Positions 18,304-26,345 of a stretch of DNA of 64,000 bases are shown in pieces; the first letter of the stretch is position 1, and every line of letters begins with the position of its first letter. The stretch is from Williamsia sp. 1138 (GTDB lineage: Bacteria > Actinomycetota > Actinomycetes > Mycobacteriales > Mycobacteriaceae). The position numbers and the translations under genes were made by a program. The notes beneath the pieces are model-generated. The model was not told where the DNA came from, ran no database searches, and worked only from the letters and a program-made list of their open reading frames with translations. The stretch is taken from contig NZ_MJEJ02000041.1 in assembly GCF_002095435.2 (NCBI RefSeq), forward strand, positions 109,280 through 173,279. Direction: 5' to 3'.

Positions 18304-19160
18304 CAGCCCGCCAGATCGAAGTTGCCGGAGGTGCCGTACACCGCAAGGGACACAAGCAATGTGACCATTACGACGGCCATCAGTGATGCCCGCACGGCGC
18401 GACCAACGGCTTCGCCCACACCCGAAGGGCCACCTGAGGCATTGAATCCGTAGTAGCAGTGGATCAGCATGACAGCCAAAGACATCGCGATCGCCTGCAC
18501 GAATGACCACATGAGGTCTGTAGGACGGAGAAACGTCATAAAGTAATGGTTGTAGACGCCCGCAGATTGACCGGCGATGAACGTTGTGTAGACCTGTGTG
18601 GAGAGGAAGGACATCAGGATCGCCATCGAGTACAGCGGCACGATCGCGATCAGTCCGCCGACGATGCGCGTCGACACGAGGTAGGAGATACTTTGGATTC
18701 CCATGACCTCGAGGGCATCGATCTCTTCGCTGATCCGCATGGCGCCGAGTTGCGCCGTCGCTCCGGCGCCGATGGTTGCCGCGAGCGCGATACCGGCCAC
18801 GACCGGTGCGATGATGCGGACGTTGATGAATGCGGCGAAAAATCCGGTTAGCGCTTCGACACCGATGTCGCCCAGTGATGCGTAGCCCTGAATCGCCAGC
18901 AAGGTGCCACCGGCCAAGGTCATGAATGCCACGATCACCACGGTGCCGCCGATGATGGCCAAGGCTCCAGTACCCATGCCGATTTCGGCGATGAGGCGGA
19001 TTGTCTCTTTGCGATAGCTGCGCAGGGCGTGCCCGATGGACATGAGTCCCCGGCCATAGAAGTAGCCGTGCTCGCCGACCGTCCGGAGCATTGCAGAGGG
19101 GCGGCTGAGGTTTTTGGTGGCCTTGGGGTATCGCGCTTTGAGCGTGGAGGAAACAGTCAT
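18303..19160 (-). CDS. yrbEB: YrbE-family lipid ABC permease, B subunit
   Basis: This is a 285-residue MlaE/YrbE permease with five to six membrane segments and the coupling motif EEIDALEVMGIQSISYLVSTR (residues about 140-160), which contacts the ATPase. Together with YrbEA it forms the permease core of the Mce importer. The ATPase (MceG/Mkl) is not encoded in the window and is normally supplied in trans. The gene lies one base after yrbEA and is coupled to mceA. Confidence 0.94.
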   Translation of the reverse strand: MTVSSTLKARYPKATKNLSRPSAMLRTVGEHGYFYGRGLMSIGHALRSYRKETIRLIAEIGMGTGALAIIGGTVVIVAFMTLAGGTLLAIQGYASLGDIGVEALTGFFAAFINVRIIAPVVAGIALAATIGAGATAQLGAMRISEEIDALEVMGIQSISYLVSTRIVGGLIAIVPLYSMAILMSFLSTQVYTTFIAGQSAGVYNHYFMTFLRPTDLMWSFVQAIAMSLAVMLIHCYYGFNASGGPSGVGEAVGRAVRASLMAVVMVTLLVSLAVYGTSGNFDLAG

Positions 19161-19161
19161 G

Positions 19162-19932
19162 TCAGCCCAGTGTCGCTTTCACTCCGATGGCGGTGACGAC
19201 GACGTTCACCGCGAAAAGCGCAAGGAAGGCGTAGACAACGGTTTCGTTGACCGCGTTACCAACACCTTTGGCGCCGCCCTTGACCTTGAGTCCCATGTGG
19301 CTGGCGACAAGCGCCGCCACCATGCCGAACAGGCCGGCCTTGATCTCCGAGATGATCACCTCGGGAAGTCCGGTGACCAAGGTCAGGCTCGAGACATAGG
19401 CGCCGGGCGTCACGTTCTGCGCGTACACGGAGAAGAAGAAGCCGCCGATCAAGGCAATGGAGATGACCAACCCGTTGAGCAATACCGCGACCAGGGTCGA
19501 TGCAAGCACCCTCGGAACCACCAGGCGCACGATCGGATCGATCCCCAGAACCCGCATGGCGTCAATCTCTTCACGCACAGTGCGTGATCCGAGGTCGGCG
19601 CAAATGGCGGTCGCGCCGGCGCCGGCCACGATCAGCACCGTCACGAGCGGCCCGACCTGGGTGACTGCACCCAGCCCGGCACCCGCGCCCGATAGGTCGG
19701 CAGCACCGAACTCGACGAGAAGGATGTTCAGGGTGAAGATGACCAGAACGGTGAAGGGCATGGCCACCATCAGTGTGGGGAACAGTGCCACCCTGACCAG
19801 GAACCACCCCTGCTCATAGAACTCACGCCACTGGAACGGGCGCTTGAACACTCCCGTCGCTGTCTGCTGACAGATGACGAAAAAAGCGCCCACCGACCGA
19901 ACCGGCGACTCGATCAACCGTGCCACTGCCAC
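19162..19932 (-). CDS. yrbEA: YrbE-family lipid ABC permease, A subunit
   Basis: This MlaE/YrbE permease carries the coupling motif REEIDAMRVLGIDPIVRLVVPR. A GTG start at 19932 is chosen over the longer ATG frame (20007) because GGGAGGA lies just before it. It also yields 256 residues starting VAVARLIESPVRSVG, the usual length. It is the first gene of the yrbEAB-mceABCDEF-mas-RDD operon, which presumably imports a steroid, fatty acid or other hydrophobic compound. The substrate cannot be assigned here. Confidence 0.92.
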   Translation of the reverse strand: MAVARLIESPVRSVGAFFVICQQTATGVFKRPFQWREFYEQGWFLVRVALFPTLMVAMPFTVLVIFTLNILLVEFGAADLSGAGAGLGAVTQVGPLVTVLIVAGAGATAICADLGSRTVREEIDAMRVLGIDPIVRLVVPRVLASTLVAVLLNGLVISIALIGGFFFSVYAQNVTPGAYVSSLTLVTGLPEVIISEIKAGLFGMVAALVASHMGLKVKGGAKGVGNAVNETVVYAFLALFAVNVVVTAIGVKATLG

Positions 19933-20215
19933 TGTGTCCTCCCATGGGTGTCTCTCTGGCCGACCGATCGTCCAACGAGGCAACCAGTGAGACATTCTGT
20001 ATTGCAAGTCACACTACAACAAGTATCAAACGTGATTGTCAGAAATCGCGAAGTTGTTGTGCCGGGACGGTTCGGGGAGGCAATGTCCGGTTCGTGCCCG
20101 ATGGCACAGTAGGTCAGTATATGTAGTGCTAGAGCCTTATCGCGTCATCGTTAGGGCACGCGCATGCCCGCTATGTCAATAGTGTTTAGAGGTGTCAGAA
20201 ATGGAACCGATTCGG
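19933..20215 (-). promoter_or_regulatory. Promoter region of the mce operon
   Basis: The 283 bases between the COX4-like gene and yrbEA should contain the mce promoter. They are distinctly more AT-rich around 19990-20050. No clear operator palindrome was found, and no gene is supported. Confidence 0.4.
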
Positions 20216-20506
20216 CTAGAGCCACAAGTAGCTGGCAGCCAATACAGCCCACAGCCCCAGGCAGTAACCTTCGAACGCGAGGCGTAAGGCCGGGGGCGCG
20301 TGGCGAAGTTCCATGAAGTCCAGGCCGACCAGGCGCATCTTGATCGCCGCGACCCCGAGGACGGCGACGCCGACGAGCGAACTGGTGCTGTGTTCGATAC
20401 CGATGGCGAACGACAGCAGTGTCGCCGCGATCAACATGCTCCAGGTGAAGGCTGCGCGACTTCGAAAGAGGACGGGAAACACTGCCTTTGCGTTGTTTTC
20501 GGGCAT
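20216..20506 (-). CDS. Cytochrome c oxidase subunit IV-like membrane protein
   Basis: This is a 96-residue protein with three membrane segments. The arrangement RAAFTWSMLIAATLLSFAIG, then AVLGVAAIKMRLVGLDFMELRHAPPALR matches the prokaryotic COX4/NorF family, where the charged loop after segment two is typical. It directly follows a COX3-like gene, the usual pairing. No oxidase catalytic subunit is near, so its partner is encoded elsewhere or this pair has another role. Confidence 0.75.
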   Translation of the reverse strand: MPENNAKAVFPVLFRSRAAFTWSMLIAATLLSFAIGIEHSTSSLVGVAVLGVAAIKMRLVGLDFMELRHAPPALRLAFEGYCLGLWAVLAASYLWL

Positions 20507-20507
20507 G

Positions 20508-21113
20508 TCAACTCACCACGTAGAGGAGCGGAAACAGCATGATCCAGAGAAGATCGACGAGATGCCAGAAGCTGGCGCCACTCTCAATCATCCCCATCCT
20601 CGTTGCGCCGAATGTGTCTCGCCTCGCCTGTCGCACCAGGGCCGCGAGCACGCCAATGCCCAGCAGCACATGGAAAAGGTGCAAGCCCGTCAGAACGAAA
20701 TAGAACTGATAAAACGTGTTCGACCCTGGCCCGTGCCCGTCATCGAGTTTCTGCGTGTATTCGAGGATCTTGAGCGCGACGAATATGAGTCCGCACGTCA
20801 GCGCAGCGGCAAATGCGTAGCTGCCGATGGAGCGGACGTGCGAGCGAATCGCCGTCAGACCTGCATAAACGAACAGCGAACTCGTCAACAGGACGACGGT
20901 CATGGCCAAGCCCAACCCGAGGTTCATCTGACGCTGCGCGGTCTCGAACACATCTGGATCTTTGCCACGTTCGACGAGGAAGATTGTGAAGAAGGCCGCG
21001 AACACAACCATGTCACCCATGAGGAAAACCCAAGTGCCGGGTTCGCCGGGAACTCGACGTTCAGCTTGGGTGTCACGGTGAGATGGATCGGTCCGCCTCG
21101 GCAGCACGGTCAC
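20508..21113 (-). CDS. Cytochrome c oxidase subunit III-like protein (NorE type)
   Basis: The 201-residue product starts at a GTG overlapping the upstream stop (GTGA). It has about five membrane segments with family landmarks: GEPGTWVFLMGDMVVFAAFF at the first segment, FYFVLTGLHLFHVLLG, and the C-terminal ASFWHLVDLLWIMLFPLLYV. These fit heme-copper oxidase subunit III/NorE. The upstream Met codons lie within the previous gene and give a non-family N-terminus. It is paired with the COX4-like gene, and both lie downstream of a P450-ferredoxin pair. Confidence 0.82.
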   Translation of the reverse strand: MTVLPRRTDPSHRDTQAERRVPGEPGTWVFLMGDMVVFAAFFTIFLVERGKDPDVFETAQRQMNLGLGLAMTVVLLTSSLFVYAGLTAIRSHVRSIGSYAFAAALTCGLIFVALKILEYTQKLDDGHGPGSNTFYQFYFVLTGLHLFHVLLGIGVLAALVRQARRDTFGATRMGMIESGASFWHLVDLLWIMLFPLLYVVS

Positions 21114-21877
21114 GTCGCCACCGGGTGCCGCATCTCGGGTGACTCGGATCGGGGGCAGCCATCCAGGGTGCCGCTGTCGTGGCGCTCGCGAGTATTTTGT
21201 TCGTTGATCGACCGCAGCATCATGACGGGCATCAGCACCATCCATGTGCCGAAGACGACAAGCGGCACCCAGAACGCGAATGCGCCATTCCAGGCCAGCG
21301 GGCCGTCATTGAACAGCACAATCGATCCGCCGGGCACAAACAACACCGCGCACCACAGGTTGAAGTAGCCAACCCAGCGCGGCAGTACCGGGTGCGGTCC
21401 GCGGTCGATGAGCACCCCCAGTGCCACGCACACAGCCTGCACTACGAGCGTCCCGACGATGCCGACGAAGATCATCCAGAAGACGTCGTTGAGCATCAAT
21501 GTGAGCTCTGGTGGACGGGATTCAGGACGGTAGGTTGCGACTCCCAGGATCATGGCGGGAAACATGAAGCCGATCGGGAAGACGATCCCCGCGGCAAACT
21601 GGCACAACGACAAGACCCCGAGGCGCCCCTCGATCTGACGCAATCGCAGGGTGATGGCGACGATGAAACCGAACGCCAAAGGGGATGCAAGCATCATCAC
21701 CGCGATACCGAAACGCATCCGTATCTTGTCGTTGATCAAGTGTTGGCGGATTTCTTGGGCGCTGGACGTCGGCGACAGTGGCGGGATCAGGCCGGCGATG
21801 AGACAAAACGACAGACCGAAGGCGACCATGAACACCAGGCCGGCCCACGCTGCGATCCGTTCCAGTTTCAAATCCAC
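21110..21877 (-). CDS. Polytopic membrane protein, function unknown
   Basis: This 255-residue protein has about six membrane segments: residues near 8-30, 60-80, 88-115, 130-155, 168-185 and 195-218. The first loop carries PPLSPTSSAQEIRQHLINDKIRMRFG, a pattern common in uncharacterised actinobacterial membrane proteins located beside ferredoxin/P450 genes. It sits between ferredoxin and COX3-like genes in a tightly packed operon. No catalytic motif is visible. Confidence 0.75.
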   Translation of the reverse strand: MDLKLERIAAWAGLVFMVAFGLSFCLIAGLIPPLSPTSSAQEIRQHLINDKIRMRFGIAVMMLASPLAFGFIVAITLRLRQIEGRLGVLSLCQFAAGIVFPIGFMFPAMILGVATYRPESRPPELTLMLNDVFWMIFVGIVGTLVVQAVCVALGVLIDRGPHPVLPRWVGYFNLWCAVLFVPGGSIVLFNDGPLAWNGAFAFWVPLVVFGTWMVLMPVMMLRSINEQNTRERHDSGTLDGCPRSESPEMRHPVAT

Positions 21878-21884
21878 GGCAGCG

Positions 21885-22079
21885 CTACTCGTCGACCAGG
21901 GTCAGGGCACGTTCAGGGCAGGCTTTTACTCCGGCGATTGCCTGCTGGCGAACGATGTCCGATATCTCCGCCGCGGGCGGTATGCAGTAACCGTCGTCGT
22001 CCAGGTCGAAGACGTCGGGAGCCGCGACGTTGCACATGGCGTGTCCGACACAGCCATTCAGCTCGATCCTCGCCATCAT
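21885..22079 (-). CDS. Small [3Fe-4S]-type ferredoxin partner of the P450
   Basis: This 64-residue ferredoxin has cluster ligands C-x2-H-x2-C (CVGHAMC) and a distal Cys in KACPERAL. His replaces the second Cys, as in many actinobacterial P450-linked ferredoxins. Its ATG overlaps the P450 stop by three bases. It presumably passes electrons from a reductase to the adjacent P450. Confidence 0.9.
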   Translation of the reverse strand: MMARIELNGCVGHAMCNVAAPDVFDLDDDGYCIPPAAEISDIVRQQAIAGVKACPERALTLVDE

Positions 22080-23251
22080 TCGACGGTGAACTCGAGCGGC
22101 AACGAGTCAAGGTGCAAGGTCCCACCGGGGAACACCACCTGCGGAGTGAACCCTTCGGGGATGTGATAGTCGGTGATGCGGGCGTGAAATTCTTCGATGG
22201 TCAACCGCAGTTCCCGACGAGCAAGATGCGAGCCGAGGCACCGGTGCACACCGCCCCCGAAGGACAAGTGGCTCACGGGGTCTTCGATGTCGATGGTGTC
22301 CGGATGATCGGAGTTCTCCGGCTCGCGGTTCGCTGTTGCCAGCACCAACATGACACGTGAATCAGCTGGGATCGTGAGCCCATCGACCTCGACCTCTTCT
22401 GTGGTGATGCGCGGCGTCAACGGTGCCGGCAGTTCCAGTCGCACCGACTCCTCGATGAACGGAGCGATGAGATCGGGGTCGGCAATGATCGCACGTCGCA
22501 GTTGCTCGTTTTCGGCAAGGTTCATCATCGTGAAGCCAATGGTCGCGGTCACCGTATCTAAACCGGCCAACACGAATAGGAAGCCGAGTCCCAGGACCTC
22601 GGAATCCTCCCAGGCATCGTCGCCGCTGAGAGACAAGATGTCGCTGAGCATGTCATCGCCGGGATTCGCACGTTTGCGTTCGATGTGCGTCTGGAGATAT
22701 CCGAACAAGCCGAGCGCGGCCGTCATCTGCGCCTCGCTCGGCGCTGCCAATTCGGCAACGGCTCCACCGATCAAAGCGTCGACCCAATCGAGGAATTGTT
22801 GCAGATCCTCCAAGGGCAACCCGAAGAGTGTCAAGATCGCCTGAGTCGGAAACTTGAGCGCAATGTCTTGTACCACATCGCATCTACCGGTCGTAGCGAA
22901 TGCGTCAATCAGTTCGCGGACCTGGTCTCGCAGGCGGTCTTCGATGCGATCGATCATCTTTGGCGCCAGCATCGGGTCCAAGATGCGTCGGTACCGCTTG
23001 TGCTCAGGCGGATCCACCGCGAGTGGTATCAGTTTGACGACCGCGCTGATCGCATCGAACGCCTTTGCGGAGGAAAAGATCTCCGGGTTCCGTTGGGCGT
23101 AACGGACCGCGTCGTAGCTCGTGAGGTAATAGGTGTCGCCGGCTTGATACGCAGAGCCTGGCTTTCGCATGTAGTTCCACCCGGTCGTGCGGTTGTCGGC
23201 AATCGGCGCCGAGTCGTAGTAGCCCTGTTTCAGTTCACTGGTAGTCGTCAT
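22076..23251 (-). CDS. Cytochrome P450 monooxygenase
   Basis: This 391-residue bacterial class I P450 has the I-helix oxygen-activation motif AGLDT at 229-233, ExxR (E268-R271) in the K helix and the heme loop FGGGVHRCLG with Cys338. The start ATG has AGGAG 8 bases upstream. It is coupled to a ferredoxin gene and lies upstream of the mce operon, so oxidation of an imported hydrophobic substrate is a reasonable guess. The subfamily was not assigned. Confidence 0.94.
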   Translation of the reverse strand: MTTTSELKQGYYDSAPIADNRTTGWNYMRKPGSAYQAGDTYYLTSYDAVRYAQRNPEIFSSAKAFDAISAVVKLIPLAVDPPEHKRYRRILDPMLAPKMIDRIEDRLRDQVRELIDAFATTGRCDVVQDIALKFPTQAILTLFGLPLEDLQQFLDWVDALIGGAVAELAAPSEAQMTAALGLFGYLQTHIERKRANPGDDMLSDILSLSGDDAWEDSEVLGLGFLFVLAGLDTVTATIGFTMMNLAENEQLRRAIIADPDLIAPFIEESVRLELPAPLTPRITTEEVEVDGLTIPADSRVMLVLATANREPENSDHPDTIDIEDPVSHLSFGGGVHRCLGSHLARRELRLTIEEFHARITDYHIPEGFTPQVVFPGGTLHLDSLPLEFTVE

Positions 23252-23273
23252 GACAGTACATCTCCTCGCGTCT

Positions 23274-23293
23274 CCGGGACCGATCGTTCCGGG
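23274..23293. promoter_or_regulatory. Near-palindrome upstream of the P450 gene
   Basis: The 20-bp element centred on CGATCG (CCGGGACCGATCG and mirror) matches its reverse complement at 16 of 20 positions. It lies 23 bases from the P450 start. It may be an operator; no dedicated regulator gene is adjacent. Confidence 0.3.
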
Positions 23294-23358
23294 AATCTAT
23301 GAGACAGGATGACCCATAAGTGAGGCGTTCGTCAATCTTTTCGGAGATTAGGTATTGA

Positions 23359-23445
23359 TCAGCCCGGTGGAAGTTGCCCTCGGAGGAGACCCCATGCGAT
23401 GAGCTTGATGAAGTACTCGATGGGTTCGATCAGATCGATGATCAT
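23359..23445 (-). CDS. 28-residue hydrophobic/amphipathic small protein
   Basis: The ATG at 23445 follows AGAGGAA (9-base spacing) and encodes 28 residues beginning MIIDLIEPIEYFIKL and ending RGQLPPG. The pattern is an amphipathic or short membrane helix followed by a polar Pro/Gly tail. It lies 107 bases upstream of the P450 in the same direction. It could be a membrane micropeptide or a leader peptide. The family is not recognised. Confidence 0.45.
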   Translation of the reverse strand: MIIDLIEPIEYFIKLIAWGLLRGQLPPG

Positions 23446-23692
23446 GTTAGGCAGTTCCTCTGAATGAGATTGACGGACAGATGTTATGGATATGGCTGCG
23501 TCCGGCCCTGCTGCACCTTGTTGCGGTCGCCAAGCCGCCGGAGGATGTGGTCTGTGAGACAGAATGCCTCTCAGGTGTGGAGGAGTCAATGGCTCGACCT
23601 AGATTGAACCGCCACCGCGACACTCGGTGTTCTCTCGCAGTGCGTCACGAGACTCAGCGTCCTCGCAACGGGGGGTGTCCTTATGGTCTTCG

Positions 23693-24720
23693 TCAAGCCG
23701 CGGTCGCTGTCGGGTGACGGCAGAGCTCGTGGTCTTCGAGCATGGCGTAGAGGACGTCGCAGCGGCGTCGGGCGAGGCAGATGAGGGCTGCGTTGTCGCT
23801 TTTTGGCCTTCGGCTCGTTTGCGGTTGCCTGATCGAGCGGGGTGTTCTGCGCGGATCGAGGTTCCTGATCGGTGGGTGACCGGGGCGATTCCGGCGTAGG
23901 CGGTCAGGTGGCCGGCGGAAGCGGATGCTGATCCGTCACCGACTTCGAGCAGGATCCTCGCTCCGGTCCTGACTCCCACGCCCGGCATGGAGGTCAGGAC
24001 CCGGGAAAGAGGGTGGGCATCGAGCATCCTCTCCACGTCGTCACCGATGGATTTGCGTTGCTGCAGAATCGCGTTCAGCGAGACCGCGAGCTTCGGTAGC
24101 ACGATCTCCGCCGGCTGCGGGTCCGGGTACGACAACGGTTGCGCCTCGGGCGCTGTACGTATGTCTGCGGCCAGACGGGCACCCATACGTGGCGCAGGTT
24201 TGGTGGCGAGCGCAGTGAGTTTGCGGGTGCCGGCCGCGCGTATGCCGATCGGGCCGCCGCAGCGAGACAGAATTTCCAGCAGCGCTCGATGGGTTACCCA
24301 CGGACCCAGGACGCGTTCCTGAGCCGGATGTATGCCGGTCAACCAGCTCTCGGATTCGGTTGCTGATGCGATTGGCTTCGCCAGGGAGGTCGTCGTCGAA
24401 ACCGACGAGCACGCCTAGCTCGGTGAGGGTGTCATCGCCGGTATCGCCGGTCGCAATGTGTGCGGTATGGTCCGGGCAGTGTCGGCGATGATGAACGCAT
24501 CACGAGCATCAGTCTTCACGTTCCCGGGATACAGATCGGCGATCCGGCGCATCAACAACCAGGGCAGGTAGGCCACCTGACGTCCGCAAGCGCGGGCCAC
24601 GGTCACCGGCAACGCACCGATGGTGTGGGTTGATCGACCACGATTAACACCGGACCGTGCGCGGCGAGCTGGTCGAACACCGCCCGCAAACGATACTGGG
24701 GGTGTGGTTTGGCTGCGCTC
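23693..24720 (-). pseudogene. IS110-family transposase remnant
   Basis: Pieces of one IS110 transposase lie in different reverse frames. They are YPGNVKTDARDAFIIADTARTIPHTLR (DEDD domain), then GFDDDLPGEANRISNRIRE, then HPLSRVLTSMPGVGVRTGARILLEVGDG and SAGHLTAYAGIAPVTHRSGTS (the C-terminal Ser region). The terminal RRRCDVLYAMLEDHELC ends near 23693. At least three frameshifts and a missing N-terminus make it inactive. It borders the left repeat of the island. Confidence 0.75.
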
Positions 24721-25074
24721 CGTGCTTGTCCAAGATTTCCACCCGGGGCCTTGTTGATCGATTGGAACTGGCGCCTTTGCGCACTTCGCAGCTGATCGGG
24801 CCGTTGAACGGGGGCGGCGGTTGGCTTTTAGCTTGGTGCGCACAGACGAGGTACCGCCGGCAGAAGCCCACGCTGAAGCGTGTCGACTCGAGACGTGATC
24901 GGCGAAGCCGCGGAATGGCATCCCTTTAAACGCTAACCCCGGACGCGGCAGATGCAAGGCTTCGATGAGCACCCGGCCGTACGCGTTCATAACAAGAACT
25001 ACACTGCTCCGATTCGAGTGTTGTTTCGGAACTGGCGACATAACCCATTTCGTGGGTAGTGGATAATACGCCGG

Positions 25075-25508
25075 CTAAAGGCTCCGGCGCTTACTGAGAC
25101 GATGTTGACGGGCAAGCCGGTGACGCGTTCCCGTGAACCTCTCGACGCGGGGGAACGGCGACTTGCGCGGCAGACGCAGCGGGTCAACTGCGATGTCGGG
25201 CATGTCTGGCGAATGATGGAGTTTTCCACACTCGCCCAGATATGCACATAACCCGAGCAAGCGCCTGGCCGTTCGAGAGCCGGTCCGAGCAATCAAATCC
25301 GACTCGACGTCTTGCCCCCTGTTCCGATTGGCGCATCGCGATTCATGGGGCAAATGGGGACTGACTACGGGGTAGATATGGGGTTAAAATATTGGATAGG
25401 GTGGTTTGAGGGGTCTTAACTGCGGCGCGTGGACTGGCTGGCCTAGGCAGACTGGTTTCGCCAGGTGTTACCTCCATTTGACGAGCGGAAGGGCACCGCG
25501 CGTGCTAA
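25075..25508 (+). repeat. Left copy of a diverged direct repeat (island edge)
   Basis: This stretch is collinear with 62990-63443. Shared blocks in the same order and spacing include GCCCAGATATG (25234 and 63173) and GAGCCGG...GAGCAATCAAA (25277 and 63214). Runs containing ATGGGGCAAA and the GGTGTTAC block also match. The distance from the second block to the terminal 24-mer is 232 bases here and 230 in the right copy. No gene is recognised in it. Confidence 0.7.
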
Positions 25509-25532
25509 GCCGATAATCGGTAACTATGTCGG
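25509..25532 (+). repeat. 24-bp attachment-like direct repeat, left copy
   Basis: This 24-mer is identical to 63444-63467 in the same orientation. It contains the small palindrome CCGATAATCGG (arms CCGAT/ATCGG around one A), followed by TAACTATGTCGG. Sequence similarity between the two edges stops right after it, as expected for a recombination site. A tyrosine recombinase gene lies 0.8 kb inside. Confidence 0.7.
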
Positions 25533-25559
25533 GTGATGCCAGTCCACCGGGCCGGTGGT

Positions 25560-25784
25560 CTAGTCGTCGGCGTCAGCAGTCCGCACGCCAGTCACGGTGA
25601 TCTCGATATCGTTGTGGTAGAGCTCGAGGATGATTGCGGCAAGGTCGATCGCCATAACGGTGATCTCGTCGCGAGTTCGGGCTTGGGTGAAGGCGGTGCC
25701 GAACCCGTTGATTCCGTCGAGTTCGGGAAGTCGGACCAGCCAACAGTGTCCGACTGGCTCGACGTCGGCTCGTATCGTTCGCAT
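25560..25784 (-). CDS. HicB-like small protein
   Basis: This 74-residue frame begins MRTIRADVEPVGHCWLVRLPELDG and continues with an alternating strand-helix pattern (DEITVMAIDLAAIILELYHND). It resembles the partial RNase H fold of HicB-type proteins. Only this C-terminal part of a longer open frame has protein-like composition, so the start at 25784 is chosen. It is divergent from the recombinase cassette. No HicA toxin gene is visible beside it, so an antitoxin role is uncertain. Confidence 0.45.
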   Translation of the reverse strand: MRTIRADVEPVGHCWLVRLPELDGINGFGTAFTQARTRDEITVMAIDLAAIILELYHNDIEITVTGVRTADADD

Positions 25785-25943
25785 TCGTGAAGGGTAGGCA
25801 CTGCCTCCGACAGTTGCGTCCGTCCGAGCATTGTGGCTCGGTCGTCGGTTTAGCGCAGGCCGCGGGCGTGTCACCTGCAGCGACAATCTGCTGTCGGTAG
25901 CCTGCAGTAGGACTGGACGCAGGTGACGGTAGGAGGGTGCGAG

Positions 25944-26345
25944 GTGAGGGCAACTGAACCGGTCAGTGCCGCCCTTCACTGTGCGATCGGCCCCTGCCCG
26001 ACGTGGGTAGGTGCGGTGTTCGCGGACATGTATCCCGATGACGCGACGGTGCTGCCTATCGTGAGCACGGCCACGGTGTTGGCGCGTGACGAGGATTGGG
26101 AGTGGATCGCCGATCACGCTGCCGCTGTCGCTGCTGCCGTCGACGAGGCGTGCATGACGGTCGTGGGAGCGGGCGCTGGTGAGTGGGTCGTAGGCCGCGG
26201 CGGTGTCGACGGCGACGGGTTCTTGGTGTGCACGGCCGCGAACGCAGTAGGCAGTGTCGTTGCCGGGGTGGGGAATGTGGTGTTGGTGCTGCGTCCGGCT
26301 ACCGCGGGAAGCTTCGTCGACACCATCGGTACGGTGTCGCGATGA
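25944..26345 (+). CDS. 133-residue protein at the head of the recombinase cassette
   Basis: GTG at 25944 follows AGGAGGG with a 7-base spacing and begins VRATEPVSAALHCAIGPCP. The protein is Ala/Val/Gly-rich with no recognised domain. Its stop overlaps the start of the tyrosine recombinase (ATGA), so the two are translationally coupled. An accessory role such as directionality factor or complex partner is an inference from position only. Confidence 0.6.
   Translation: MRATEPVSAALHCAIGPCPTWVGAVFADMYPDDATVLPIVSTATVLARDEDWEWIADHAAAVAAAVDEACMTVVGAGAGEWVVGRGGVDGDGFLVCTAANAVGSVVAGVGNVVLVLRPATAGSFVDTIGTVSR

Noticed and set aside
20313..22360. Long forward frames across the COX3-like, membrane and ferredoxin genes
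   Set aside because: They lie antisense to a coherent, overlapping operon and look like shadow translations.
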